A stretch of 64,000 nucleotides of DNA from Parastagonospora avenae f. sp. tritici 18332-5 (Eukaryota > Ascomycota > Dothideomycetes > Pleosporales > Phaeosphaeriaceae): NCBI GenBank assembly GCA_022559985.1, contig JAFJTR010000016.1, positions 372,001 through 436,000 on the forward strand. Direction: 5' to 3'. Both the position numbers and the translations under genes were made by a program. Shown piece after piece: positions 10,501 through 21,192 of the stretch (its first letter is position 1; the number at the start of each line of letters is the position of its first letter). Below the pieces are notes generated by a model. That model was not told the origin of the DNA, did no database searches, and saw nothing but the letters and a program-made list of their open reading frames with translations.

Positions 10501-11928
10501 GAAATGTGGTGGTTCCAATCCTTTGGCTTTGGAATAAGTGCTGGAGACCTGGTTTATGTTAGAAATGGTTGATAGCTTTGGGCTCCCGGACCTACCAGCA
10601 GTAAGTGAATGGAACCTTGAGCCGGGCAAGCATTGCGGGTGCCCACACAATGCTGATCGGGTCCAAATGCAGGCTGTCTTTGCGGAAGCGGTTGATCACA
10701 TCGCCCAAGCCCTGCCACGTCAGAATGTCAACCATGATGTAGGAGATGTAGTTCGTGATATTCGCATCGGCGTTCGATGACTGGATGTTGGCAAGCGGGT
10801 GCGGGAACTGCTGGGTCGGCGACCAAGGCATAGTGAACATCATGTGCAACGGAATACCAAGCTTCTCGGCGCAATGAATGTGCCCAAAAGCAGGCGGGTT
10901 CGCAATGATTGCGTCTGCGACAAAAGGTCTCTTCAGCTGTTCGGGTAGCTGGTCTTCAATGCCCATCCACTCTTCGACAGTCTGTTTCAGTGGATCGACT
11001 CCAAGACCGTTGCCAGTCTCAATGCACGATCTCCACGTGCCGCGCAGAATCTCTGCAATGCCTTTCCTTCTCTTGCCGATGTCACCACTCCGCATCGTGT
11101 CAAATCCTGGCATCAAGCCAGGATTCTTGACCATGAAGGCCATAAGCTCGGCAGGATCTCCTCCAATGCTGAAAAATTCGAGTCCATTCTCAATGACAAA
11201 GTCCTTGAAGGTGGGATGTGTTGCCAATCGTACACGATGACCGTATGTATCCTTGAGCACTTTGCCCAGCGCCACAAATGGCTGGACATCTCCTCGTGAT
11301 CCAACCACTTGTATGACAACATTCAACGGTGGAGGGGGTCTTTGTCCTGGGGCTCCTCCGAGGAATTCTGGCACGTACGGCGGCGGTGGGGCAGGGTCTT
11401 CTTGCACTTGGCTGAGTTGCCGCTGGATTTGAGGGAGAATGAGCTGCGAGAGTGCGCGACTCTTCTGATCGATACGAATGTCGACTCGCCCATCCTCGGC
11501 GACTATCGCATTTGTTCCTAATCCATTGTTGTCTTGCAGCTGCCCAGGGAGCTCGGTGTATGCGGGTGGAGGCTGGTCAGGGTTCGTCGCAGGCTCTTCT
11601 TCGCCAAGCTGGTGTTGTGCGCCATAGTCGAATTGAGAGGCTGATCGCTCGCTGGGGCTGGTTAGCACGTGAAGTGTATCGCGAGCTTGCATACTGACGC
11701 GTTCTGCGCGTCTGATGGGCGGTATGCGCCAGCATATGACGACGTCTCCGGTTTTGTTGTCGACTGTGAAGATGCGCTGTTCTGTGTCTGCTGGGCATTT
11801 GGCTGTGAAGAGCTGCCTGCCTCTTCGGTGGGATGGTTTATCGTGAGTTGCTCAGTGTATGTTGGTGGTGGCGCTCGATCCTGTTCTTGAGGAACGTCAT
11901 TGCCCCGCGCAGGGTGAGAGCTCGGCAT
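7599..11928 (-). CDS. Sterol/UDP-glycosyltransferase (GT1) with lipid-transfer-like segment and C-terminal UIMs
   Basis: Five exons (11928-11699, 11651-10596, 10548-9781, 9733-9016, 8966-7599) join in frame through introns of 47-49 nt, giving 1379 residues. After a Pro-rich head (PPTYTE, PPPAYTE), the glycosyltransferase starts near residue 187 with VGSRGDVQPF. Its donor-binding signature (HHGGAGTTAAGIAAGRPTVV) is near residue 545, as in sterol 3-beta-glucosyltransferases (ATG26/UGT80 family). A Ser/Thr-rich linker follows. Residues about 920-985 (GLYDGITGIVTDPYKGAKKE, then GFVKGVGQGIFSVPFRVMGG) resemble the C-terminal membrane-contact region of VPS13/ATG2-type lipid-transfer proteins. From about 1149 to 1325 there are four or five ubiquitin-interacting-motif-like helices (for example EEQALKRAMQASLDEA). 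ATG26-type PH/GRAM domains are not visible. A role in glucosylating sterols at ubiquitin-marked membranes is inference; the sugar acceptor is unproven. Confidence 0.85.
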
Positions 11929-12650
11929 TTGAGCTGTGGAGCGAGGGAGGTTGGAACAGTCAATATCGAAGAGGTCGAGTGACCATCTCAGGAAAGTATA
12001 GTAATATAAACTTCCTGTCTGAAAGCCTGATGTGCTGGGCTATGGGCTGTCTTGTAGAGTCGCGCTATGTCACGGTAATCGGGCGATAATAATCGTGATT
12101 GGCGGAGAGTCTTCCTTGGTGGTTGATCCAGGTAGCTTCGTCATCGGCTGCACTGCCCTGCAACCCTGGAGTACGCCTCACCTCATGACACGCTGCACTA
12201 TCATGAACGCGCTATGAGAGCCTTTCACGAGACGCGCAATACACTGACGGAGCTAACTCGCCGAAACGTTATCGCAGTGCCAAGATACCCGAAACTTTTC
12301 CGCTTCCGTTTTAGTCTAATCTGTCAAATCTGCGTACTCGTATTCGTACACGCATCTTCGTATTCATCGCGACGACATCATCTAACAGGGCTCATATTGT
12401 GGAGAGATTTAGCACATAGACGGCAAGTTTTTCATTATACGCAGTGTTGCTCCACGTATTCCAGTCTCGGGTCCGTACCGCCGTACCTAAGTCCTCACGC
12501 CAGCACTTTCGCGCAGATTACGGGCATGGAGCACTTCGCTGCAGCGCACCTCATCATGTCCAGTTCCCTCGCGTACCACTTACGACTATTGATGTCTTCT
12601 ACCTATTGTTTCCGTTAGCTGACTACTCCTCGTGCCTCGTCGAGGTAAGC
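11929..12650. other. Intergenic
   Basis: Upstream region of the glycosyltransferase gene. Short frames only; nothing recognisable. Confidence 0.45.
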
Positions 12651-13085
12651 TTACCACAAGTGCGCCCATACGGTCGGTCCGTCCCACGACTTAGTGCAGT
12701 CGGTGCTTACTGAAGTCCCAATTTCTCGGTCCCTATGCACAATAATCTCCTTGTCGGAACGGGCCGCGCTCGTAAAAGTAATATCGCGGGTCGGTACCGT
12801 TGAAGAAGATGACAACGAGTGCCTCGCCAACCAAACAAGCTGCTCTGTTCGCGTCACCTTCTCGGCAGCAACTTGATGTTTCGCAGTTGGTCCGGAGGTA
12901 CAATCAGCACGCAAAGCCTGCGACTTCTGGAGCTGGTCCACGGCCTGCTTGAAGAATTGGCTACAGGTAGGTGCTGGGTCTGTGCTGAGTCCTAGGGCAG
13001 TGGAAGAAGGCTTGGTGTGAAAGGCTGCGTGGCGGGTTTGCTTCATACCCAAGCATGCTGCTCGCATCGGAAGTTTGAACATCAT
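12651..13085 (-). CDS. Hypothetical 144-residue protein
   Basis: An open frame whose ATG at 13085 sits in a good context (ACCACCATGATG). The first 30 residues are basic, poor in acidic residues and could form a mitochondrial presequence (MMFKLPMRAACLGMKQTRHA). The rest has helix-friendly and Ser/Thr-rich parts but no family I recognise. It could equally be a chance frame; codon-bias or transcript data would decide. It has no close partner gene. Confidence 0.3.
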   Translation of the reverse strand: MMFKLPMRAACLGMKQTRHAAFHTKPSSTALGLSTDPAPTCSQFFKQAVDQLQKSQALRADCTSGPTAKHQVAAEKVTRTEQLVWLARHSLSSSSTVPTRDITFTSAARSDKEIIVHRDREIGTSVSTDCTKSWDGPTVWAHLW

Positions 13086-13889
13086 GGTGGTCTTCGTGTG
13101 AATGCGGGTACAGTAACCGAGGTAGTAGTTCAAGTAATGTTTTGTAGATGATAGTGCTGAATTCGGCTGTGATCAACCTGATTCTGATTCTTGAAGAGGT
13201 TGAGTGTAGTGTATTGGAGTAGGTTTGTAGGTCCCTGTGGGTGAGAGTACACTGTTTGAATCTGCACGTTGTAATCCTATGGTAGGTGCTAGTCCTTGCT
13301 CAATTGTTTAGTTGGTACCTGAGAAGGTGCATTGACATGTGCTGGACGTGATTGGCTCTGAACCACGTTCACTTTCGACAGCTCCTCGCCTTTCGGAGCG
13401 TTTGTACTTCATAATCATCATGGCCGTGTACGAAAAAAGGGCGGGTGGCGTACTGGGAATGTCCACACGCGTTATCAATGACTTGGTCAAAAGCTATAAA
13501 ATGCATCCGCTGCTTTCGTCGATGAGACCACGAAATCTTGCATGTTGAGTTTCAGCGCTAAGCTGCTTACGTTCAAGCGTCTGGTCCATGCGTCTGGTCC
13601 CTGGATTTGTGGGGAAGCGGCGTCATCTGCATCACATCGCTCATTTGGAACGTGACGAGCTAACATCGAGTCGCAAAGCTCATAGTTGTATGCTATACGG
13701 TAGACGCCTGAACACGCCCAAATTATCTTGACCAGTTGTCGGCGTGGGGCCACAGATATAGCGCAACAAGAGTCCGGCGGGTACTTAGCTCCCAGCCACC
13801 TCCACTGCACTATCAACAGAGCTCTCGGCAGCCTTCTGAACGCCCTCTTGTTTAGCTACTCGACTTGACCACATCTCAAAACCTTCACC
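13086..13889. other. Intergenic
   Basis: Divergent region upstream of both the hypothetical at 12651-13085 and the S1/P1 nuclease. No recognisable coding sequence or RNA gene. Confidence 0.45.
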
Positions 13890-14929
13890 ATGATGCTGAC
13901 AAAAGCTACTCTCTTCTCTGCTGCATGGATCGCTCCGGCATTGGCATGGAACACAGATGGTCAGTCTACCTTGCCTGTAACTTCGAGACAAGACCTCTCC
14001 GATGCTGACAGGAGTCAAGTACATAATCAGATAGGTTTCATGGCTGAGACCTTCTTCACGCCAAAGACCACGTCGATCCTCTCCCAAATCCTCGAGCCTC
14101 AGTACAACGAGTCAGTAGGCCGTGCCGCAGCATGGGCGGACGGCTACGCGCACACAGCCGAAGGACGCTTCTCGTACCAATGGCATTGGATAGATACCCA
14201 CGACTGGGCGCCTGATCACTGCAGTCTGAACTACAGCCAAGACTGTGCGAAGGGTGGCTGCGTCGTGAGTGCCATAGCAAACCAGACGGGTATACTGAAG
14301 GAGTGCATTGGGCAGGTGAATAGTGGAGCGCTGAGCGGAGGTACGAATTTGACATGCTCGTATGCTTTGAAATGGGTCGCACACTTCCTAGGCGACATAC
14401 ACCAGCCACTGCATGCGTCTGGGCGAGCCGCAGGTGGGAACCTTTACAAAGCAGTCTTTGGCAATGTTTCGACTGAGCTGCATGCTGTGAGTGGTTTCTT
14501 CGCTCCTTCGCGATTCGTACATGTGAAACTCATCGTGAACAGGTATGGGATGGCTACATTCCGTATTATGCGGCAAACGTCAGTAAGCCGTTCTCGACCC
14601 AGTCTCTCGATCCCTTCTTCTCCGACCTCGTATCACGCATACGAAAGGACCTCTTCTACGAGGCACCTTACATGTGGCTCGCTTGTAGCGACCCAACGAC
14701 ACCCGAGAAGTGCGCCGCAGGCTGGGCGGCGGAAAGTAACCGATGGACTTGCGATTATGTTTACAAGTATGCAAGTAACGGTACAGACCTGGGTAACAAT
14801 GGCTATGCTTTCGGCGCGGTTCCAATTATAGAATTACAAATCAGCAAGGCAGCGCTTAGATTGGGAACATGGTTGAACAAATTGGTCGACGGTGTTCAGC
14901 CGGACGGATATGAGTTACAGGAGCTCTAG
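13890..14929 (+). CDS. Secreted S1/P1 family nuclease
   Basis: Exons 13890-13959, 14020-14486 and 14543-14929 (introns 60 and 56 nt) give 307 residues. A signal peptide ends ...APALA, so the mature protein begins with Trp, as it must in this family where the N-terminal Trp ligates zinc. The first splice creates WNTDVHNQIG, keeping the W1/H6 spacing. Other zinc-ligand blocks are visible: AAAWADG, WHWIDTHDWAP, VAHFLGDIHQPLHASG with GGN, and LHAVWD. Cys pairs and several N-glycosylation sites fit a secreted enzyme. The family cleaves single-stranded DNA and RNA and removes 3' phosphates, scavenging extracellular nucleic acids. The second splice (GCT|GTGAGT..ACAG|GTATGG) is supported because it joins LHA to VWD, a family motif. 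Confidence 0.93.
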
Positions 14930-15673
14930 TAATGCATAACAGGCCATATCATGTGACTGCAGTCCTTCTACGACCTCGGGTTCCGAAGTATGCGAGGTCC
15001 TAATTGTGATAGACACCTCGTGATGAGCAGTGATCGACCGTGAACAACTGCCGAATTCGTCCGGTGACTACGTCCCGGAGCCAACAACGCCGCAAATTTT
15101 GACGAAACAGACTGCGAACTTCTTCTAGTTACCGTCAACAATCCGCTGGATACGCCACCATGTGCGGAGAAAAGCATGTGGAAAACGCTAAGGGCGGGAG
15201 ACTTTCTTTAGTAACGGATATTCGTCGGTCCAGGCACAGGAACTCCACCATTTATTGCCATCGGCTAAGCTCTCGGTACATTGGCGTCATGCGTTAACTC
15301 GGCCGGCGTGCACTGACACTACGGCACTTGAGAAACACATGAATTGCGTATGCTACCAAACACCAACATGACGGCACGCGACCAGGGTGCAACTGCAGTT
15401 GCTCTCGCTAGCCTAAGCCCATATCCAGCATCGAGTCGATGCGTAGACCCCAGTCACCTCCTCCCATACAGACTGCAGAACCCCTGCATATCCCCAGTGC
15501 AACTTTCCGATCTAGGACAGATCCACATATTGCGACAACATGTTGCCCGGATTCTCAAGAAACGCTAAGGACAGAAGAAGAACATTGACCGCATCTCAAT
15601 CGGTACTTTAAGATGCGTGACGACCCGTAGGATTCGAGCAGCCAGGCCTGAACATCTTCACCATCCTTTCAAG
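14930..15673. other. Intergenic
   Basis: Region between the nuclease and the feruloyl esterase, both on the plus strand. No supported gene; it presumably holds the esterase promoter. Confidence 0.45.
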
Positions 15674-17366
15674 ATGAAGTTCGAACAAACCCTCTGGACC
15701 TCGCTGCTCGGCGCTACAAATGTCTTTGCGGCCCCTGCCGAACCCACATACGCCGACTGTCCTGACACCAATACCGGTGGCGACTTCAACTCGAAATGTG
15801 CTGACATTGCTTCCAAATTGGCCATTGAGCATGGTACCGTCCACTTCTCTGAATTCGTCGCCGCCGGCACGAACCTGAGTCTGTCGGAGAATGACCCCAC
15901 ATGCGAATCGTCTGTTGTGGTCCCGGCGGATATCTGCCGTGTTGCGCTATCAGTGGCGACATCGAACAGCTCGGGCTTGAACATGGAAGCTTGGTTGCCG
16001 TCGAATTGGACTGGACGTTTCTTGTCTGGAGGCAACGGTGGACTTAACGGATGTATCGATTATGCCAACTTGGCGTATACATCTGGATTGGGCTTCTCTT
16101 CGGTCGGAACCAACAACGGACACAATGGTACAAGTGGATTGCCGTTCTTCAACAAGCCGGAGGTCGTGGAAGATTTTGCATACCGAGCGTAAGTTCAATC
16201 CCAACACTGTGTCTCACTACCTTTGCATGCATACTGACTCTATGAACAGAATGCACACTGGTGTTGTGACTGGCAAGCAGATCACCGAGGATTTCTACGG
16301 AAAGCCGCATGACAAATCGTACTACCTTGGATGCTCGACTGGTGGACGCCAAGGCTTCAAATCCGCCCAGGACTTCCCTGATGACTTTGACGGCATCATT
16401 TCTGGAGCGCCTGCACTTGCTTTTAACAATTTGACGTCCTGGAGTGGTCACTTCTACGCCATCACTGGCCCTGCAAACTCGTCGACTTTTGTTACCATGC
16501 CACAATGGGTCATGGTCCACGAAGACGTCCTGAAGCAATGCGATGAGCTAGACGGATATGCTGATGGCATCATCGAAGACCCTCGCCTCTGCGAATACGA
16601 TCCTGCTGGACTCACCTGCCCCGAAGGCTCTTCAAACTCCTCGAGCTGCCTCACACCAACCCAGGTTGAGACCGTCCGAGCTGTCTTTGCGCCACTCTTG
16701 AACGCCCAGGGCGACCTTGTTTATCCCCGTTTCCAGCCTGGGCCCGAAGTCATCGCCTCTGCCATTCTCTTCAACGGTCAGCCATTCCCCTACACAACCG
16801 ACTGGTTCCGCTACGCCATCTACAACGACCCAAACTGGGACCCTCTGAAATTGAACACCACCGACTACGACAACGCCGCCCGCATCAACCCATACAACAT
16901 CCAGACCTGGAAGGGCAATCTCAGCGGCATTCAGAACCGCGGCAGCAAAGTCATCCACTGGCATGGCGCAGCCGACATGATCATCTCCTACGACAACTCG
17001 CCGCGTTACTACGAGCACGTCTCCTCCACCATGGGTCTCTCGCCCTCGGAACTAGACGACTTCTATCGCTTCTTCACAGTCTCCGGAACCGGCCACTGCA
17101 GCGGTGGCAACGGTGCGCATGCGATTGGCCAGGCGTCAGACGAGCTGAAGAGCCTTGACCCGAAGGAGAACATCTTGATGGCTCTTGTGGACTGGGTTGA
17201 GAACGGCAACGCGCCTGAGTCGCTCATTGGCACTAAGTTCGTTAATGATACTGTGTCGCTGGGTGTGGAGTTCCAGCGCGCGCATTGCAAGTATCCTAAG
17301 CGTAACCAGTACAAGGGCACGGGAGATGCTAATGCGCTTGAGAGCTGGGAGTGTGTTGATTTGTGA
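15674..17366 (+). CDS. Secreted tannase/feruloyl esterase family enzyme
   Basis: Two exons (15674-16188 and 16250-17366, intron 61 nt with CTGAC branch) encode 543 residues. The start at 15674 is chosen because it opens a signal peptide (MKFEQTLWTSLLGATNVFAA). Family landmarks: the nucleophile in GCSTGGRQG with the flanking Cys of the CS-D-HC arrangement, the acid in GAADMIISYDNS and the histidine in SGTGHCSGGNG. A calcium-site-like stretch (CDELDGYADGIIEDPRLC) is also present. Length and Cys content match fungal tannases and type B feruloyl esterases, which hydrolyse ester-linked phenolics (ferulate, gallate) from plant cell wall or tannin. Substrate cannot be told from sequence. It lies near a secreted nuclease and upstream of two unrelated genes. 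Confidence 0.93.
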
Positions 17367-17708
17367 GCGCGGGGTGGGTTTCCACTACATGTACATTTTT
17401 ACACTGCACCGTGCTAGAATAATAGTAACTTTCACTTCGACAGATTGTCTTGGCACAGTGCGCGCGACTCCACGTCACTTCCACTTTTAACCCGTTTCCC
17501 ATATCTTGCTGTTCTCGAGTCGAGCTCTCCGTCACTCCGACTTGGGCCATTTGCGTTCTTATTGTACTTGGACCGAAATTCTCCCCACTTCTAATTCCAC
17601 CACATCGCAACACTCGTCGCGACCACCTCAACTCACCACTGGACCGAATATTCTTAAATCACATACTTGTCGGTCGTCACTTTAACCTTGTATCACTGCA
17701 TTTCCGCC
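17367..17708. other. Intergenic
   Basis: 3' region of the esterase and upstream region of the next gene. Pyrimidine-rich patches near 17500-17650 may be promoter. No gene seen. Confidence 0.45.
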
Positions 17709-19331
17709 ATGTCGAGCGCAGTGGCAAGGCCGCCACGCCAGTGCCAACCATCTCCATTGGCACCTGAACATCGTCCCGAAGCATCCAGGAGGTCTCGCCG
17801 TTTGTTCAGACCAAGGGCCCTGACTTCATCTCCACCGAGCCTGCTGTCGCCGCCGTTTTTTGCTCGTACCGACACCTCACCGCGCGTGCCTGGATCGCAT
17901 AAACCACTGCCTACAGAGTCTGGAGAATCTTCCACTACCAGTACAGGACCTGATTGCGGCTCCGACACAATCAATTCCGACGACCCGCGATATGCTCGTC
18001 CAGGTCAGAAGCGTAAGCACTACACTCATCATGGCGAGTATTGCGACGATCCCTGGCCGCGCAAGATGCGGAAGATCAGACCTGGTGAAGATGGGGAACA
18101 TCCGGGTTTTATCGAAATGCCGGTTGTTGAGCCCATTCTAGCGTCTGCTGTTGGTGCAAATCTGGAAACCTCGCCATCGAATCCCGTCACTTCACAATAC
18201 CAGCTACCGACCCCGATTCCCTCGCCCGAACCCTTTCTACCTCCACCAGGATGTGACCACCCAAGGCACCCGGCATACTCAGCTTTGCAGGATGAGCCTA
18301 TCTGTCCAGCGTGTTCTCTGGAACATCTAACATGCGATTTGCACCGCGTAGAACGCAGAATGCTTAGGCAATCGAACGAGAGTAAAAGGAGATCTCTCTT
18401 GCTTGGGTCTGACAGAGGCAATCCACATCGGAAGATTCTGGACGCATATGGCTATGATATCAGTCACCGACATTGCAGGCTACGGTTATCAAATCTGCAG
18501 ATCAAGCTAGAAGGTCTGGCGCAGAAGGAAACCGAGTTCGAGGACCTTTTTTTATTGGGCCATTGCGACTTGACGAGCCATAGCCAAGCTGGAGAGCTAT
18601 TCGACAGGACTTACGGCACTCGCTACGAGTACACCGCAAGGTATGCTTTGTCTTATTACAGCGCGTGCGAAGCCCGTGGGGACTTCACCCGGAGCACAAC
18701 AGATGATGCTGCCTATGTGCAAGAGCGCGGAAGAGAGCAGGAGATTGCGACACAAGAGGGATATCCGGAAGACCCAGATGAGAGGCCGAGTACGCATATT
18801 CGTAGCTGCACGACGGAAGCGCAAGAAGCATATGTCGACAACTCCACAGTCCCCTCAATCTCAGACGATATATTTGTCTCATCCCCAAAACACCAGCGTC
18901 GCAACACGAAGACCAAAGTGTCCTTTAGCTCAGATTCTCAAGTCTGCATCGAGAGCGACATCGACAGACTCCTCAAGCAAGCCTTCAATTTCGCTTGCAC
19001 TTCTAGAGCCATCGGTATCATCCGCACCGCTACGTCACCAAGCGAAGCCGATGTCAGTCTTGGGTCTCGCTTCAACACCGACCCCAGACGCCGTTATTAC
19101 ACTGTTCCTACCAAGCAAACAGATTATGGCCGGAATATCAATTGGTGTAGACGAAAGTCAAGCAGCTATAAGTCGAATCAGTGGGCAGCATCACTAGGCT
19201 CGTCAGCTGTCGACACCAGCGGACATACAATATATAAGAAGGACCCAATGGTGTGGGACAGCTATTGCGAAGGGCTGCAGGATCAGGCAGCGAAATGGGG
19301 CAGGAGTGACGAAATGAACGTGAGTATTTAG
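17709..19331 (+). CDS. Unrecognised protein, member 1 of a tandem paralogous pair
   Basis: A 540-residue intronless frame starting at the ATG at 17709. The N-terminal third is basic and Pro/Ser-rich, likely disordered and nuclear-like (KRKHY, RKMRKIR). A Cys/His cluster, CDHPRHPAYSALQDEPICPAC, lies at residues 182-202. Helical central sequence (about 210-330) follows, then an acidic/Ser region. The C-terminal block has FSSDSQVCIESDIDRLLKQ, VDTSG and WDSYCEGLQDQA. These blocks recur in the same order in the next gene downstream (19677-21029), showing common ancestry. I do not recognise the family. The Cys/His cluster could bind zinc (inference). No signal peptide or transmembrane segment. Confidence 0.75.
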   Translation: MSSAVARPPRQCQPSPLAPEHRPEASRRSRRLFRPRALTSSPPSLLSPPFFARTDTSPRVPGSHKPLPTESGESSTTSTGPDCGSDTINSDDPRYARPGQKRKHYTHHGEYCDDPWPRKMRKIRPGEDGEHPGFIEMPVVEPILASAVGANLETSPSNPVTSQYQLPTPIPSPEPFLPPPGCDHPRHPAYSALQDEPICPACSLEHLTCDLHRVERRMLRQSNESKRRSLLLGSDRGNPHRKILDAYGYDISHRHCRLRLSNLQIKLEGLAQKETEFEDLFLLGHCDLTSHSQAGELFDRTYGTRYEYTARYALSYYSACEARGDFTRSTTDDAAYVQERGREQEIATQEGYPEDPDERPSTHIRSCTTEAQEAYVDNSTVPSISDDIFVSSPKHQRRNTKTKVSFSSDSQVCIESDIDRLLKQAFNFACTSRAIGIIRTATSPSEADVSLGSRFNTDPRRRYYTVPTKQTDYGRNINWCRRKSSSYKSNQWAASLGSSAVDTSGHTIYKKDPMVWDSYCEGLQDQAAKWGRSDEMNVSI

Positions 19332-19676
19332 GAATAGCTACTCTTGATGGACTTTAAAGTACATTAAAGGTCTTGTGATGAATTGAGAAAAGTTTGAAAT
19401 TTTCCTGGCTCGTAGATGACATCATAGTCGTTCTCTAATAGTGATCTGAGTGTAGCGTAGACATGCTGTCACGGGACTTGGTGGATCCACTGTTACAGTC
19501 ACGAAGTGAAAGTGAATGCGAACGCTGCCGTATTCCACCATTCACTTCCAGTTCCGATGCTTTCGATCCCGATCTACCTCATGAGCAAGCGCAACTCACT
19601 TGTAGTTTTCTCTGCCAATCTTGAATCATCCACTCCATTCTCTCAACAAACCATAACCCACACATCACCTCAAACC
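19332..19676. other. Intergenic between tandem paralogues
   Basis: Short spacer of 345 bases holding the terminator of the first and promoter of the second paralogue. No further gene. Confidence 0.45.
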
Positions 19677-21029
19677 ATGACTGAACAATTCAGTAACCCC
19701 CTAAAGTCGCGCAAGACGCCCTGTGGCCATGAGCTACACCCCGCCATCATGAAGAACTACAGCGCACTCCATGGCCGTCAATGCTCCTGCTGTCGCATGA
19801 ACAATGCAATGTTCGACGTGCGGAGGTCCCAAGACTTGATCCTGGGCAACGGCGGAGTCCACGCATGGCAAGACAAGTGCAGAGACGACAAGACTATGAA
19901 GACCTGGGAACGAACAGTCAGAGGAGCAAATCGACGCATAGGGCGCCAGCCAGTCTTCAACATACACGGCGAAGACGGCAGCTACCGTGCCTCGAAGACA
20001 CGCTTACTCAACCTCGCCCTTCAGCTTGAGGAGCTCTCAGTCCTGGAGCAAGCATGGGAATTGGAGCAGCCACCAGAAATCGGCTCGCCCGCCAACAGCC
20101 CAAAGATGAGGCGCATGCAGTACAGCGCCACGAAAGCGATGGCGCTCTACAACGACGGCGTCGAGACAGGCATCCTCGCAAAATTGGAAGAAGACTGCAC
20201 GACATACATGCGCAAGCGCGGCCGCGACTACGAGGCGTCCGCGTCCCCAGAGTATCCCGACAGCGACTCCGACGATGAAGACTTCAAACACAAATATTTC
20301 GACGCCAACGCCGCTCAACGGACCTTCATCAACACCTCGTTTGGCCGGCTTGCAGATGGTGGTGATCAAGACACTTCCCTACCGAAGCGCAAGCGCCGCC
20401 GCGTCGACGCCTCACTCAAGTTCAACGAGGACGTCTACATCCGCTCCGAAAACGACATCGACGCCCTGCGCTCCTCCACCCTCGGCCTGCAGGCGGACTT
20501 CCAAGAAGAAGATTCGCCGGCTCCTTCACCGCCACCATCTATCCTTCGGACTACACCGCTGAAGGTTGATCCCCGGCCCCGCCGCGCGTACCGCAAGCGC
20601 GGGTTGAACAAACACGATGGCGCTTTGAGGTATACTATGCGTTGGGACAGGCGGACGAAGTGGTACCAACGGGGAGCTTGGGCGTTGGGAGAAGAGAGCG
20701 ATGTTGTGAATACGAGTGGGAACGGGCTTTTTGATCGGCAGTGGCAGTATTATTGTGAGTCGTTGCAGGAGGAGGCGGAGGAGATGGATTTTGAGATGGA
20801 GAAGAAGAGGAAAGAGATTGGAGATGAGGAGGTTCAGGGAAAGGACGAAGTGATTGGTGATGAAGGAGTGGTGGCTAAGAAAGAAGAGCTGGATGATGGA
20901 GACTCGGTGGTTGAGAGAGAACAGTTAGAGGCTGTTGACTTGAACGTCCAGCCTTTGATGGAGACAGTGAAAGTGAAGGGGCTGGCTAAGGCCATTGCTG
21001 CTATCCCGCACGCGAGAAAGTGGCGATGA
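19677..21029 (+). CDS. Unrecognised protein, member 2 of a tandem paralogous pair
   Basis: A 450-residue single-exon protein starting at the ATG at 19677; the frame stays open upstream to 19506 but that part is unlike the paralogue. It repeats the architecture of its neighbour: a Cys/His cluster near the N terminus (PCGHELHPAI, then CSCC at residues 36-39), helical middle, an acidic run (DSDSDDED), a KRKRRR basic patch that could be a nuclear signal, LKFNEDVYIRSENDIDAL, RYTMRWDRRTKWYQRGAWAL, NTSG and WQYYCESLQEEAEE. The C terminus adds a Glu/Lys-rich coiled-coil-like tail (about residues 365-430) absent from the neighbour. Function unknown; nuclear location is inference from the basic patch. 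No introns, like its neighbour. Confidence 0.8.
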   Translation: MTEQFSNPLKSRKTPCGHELHPAIMKNYSALHGRQCSCCRMNNAMFDVRRSQDLILGNGGVHAWQDKCRDDKTMKTWERTVRGANRRIGRQPVFNIHGEDGSYRASKTRLLNLALQLEELSVLEQAWELEQPPEIGSPANSPKMRRMQYSATKAMALYNDGVETGILAKLEEDCTTYMRKRGRDYEASASPEYPDSDSDDEDFKHKYFDANAAQRTFINTSFGRLADGGDQDTSLPKRKRRRVDASLKFNEDVYIRSENDIDALRSSTLGLQADFQEEDSPAPSPPPSILRTTPLKVDPRPRRAYRKRGLNKHDGALRYTMRWDRRTKWYQRGAWALGEESDVVNTSGNGLFDRQWQYYCESLQEEAEEMDFEMEKKRKEIGDEEVQGKDEVIGDEGVVAKKEELDDGDSVVEREQLEAVDLNVQPLMETVKVKGLAKAIAAIPHARKWR

Positions 21030-21192
21030 TCTGAGCCTGGAATTGTTTTGCGAGTCTGCCTATTTTGGTTATTGTTTTCTTGGTGTCATCTTTGCATTTT
21101 TAAAAATCTAATTATATGGGCTGTTCACACAACATGATCTATTCATCGCGACTATCATATCACCAAGCACAAGAGCTGCAGCTTATGTATTG

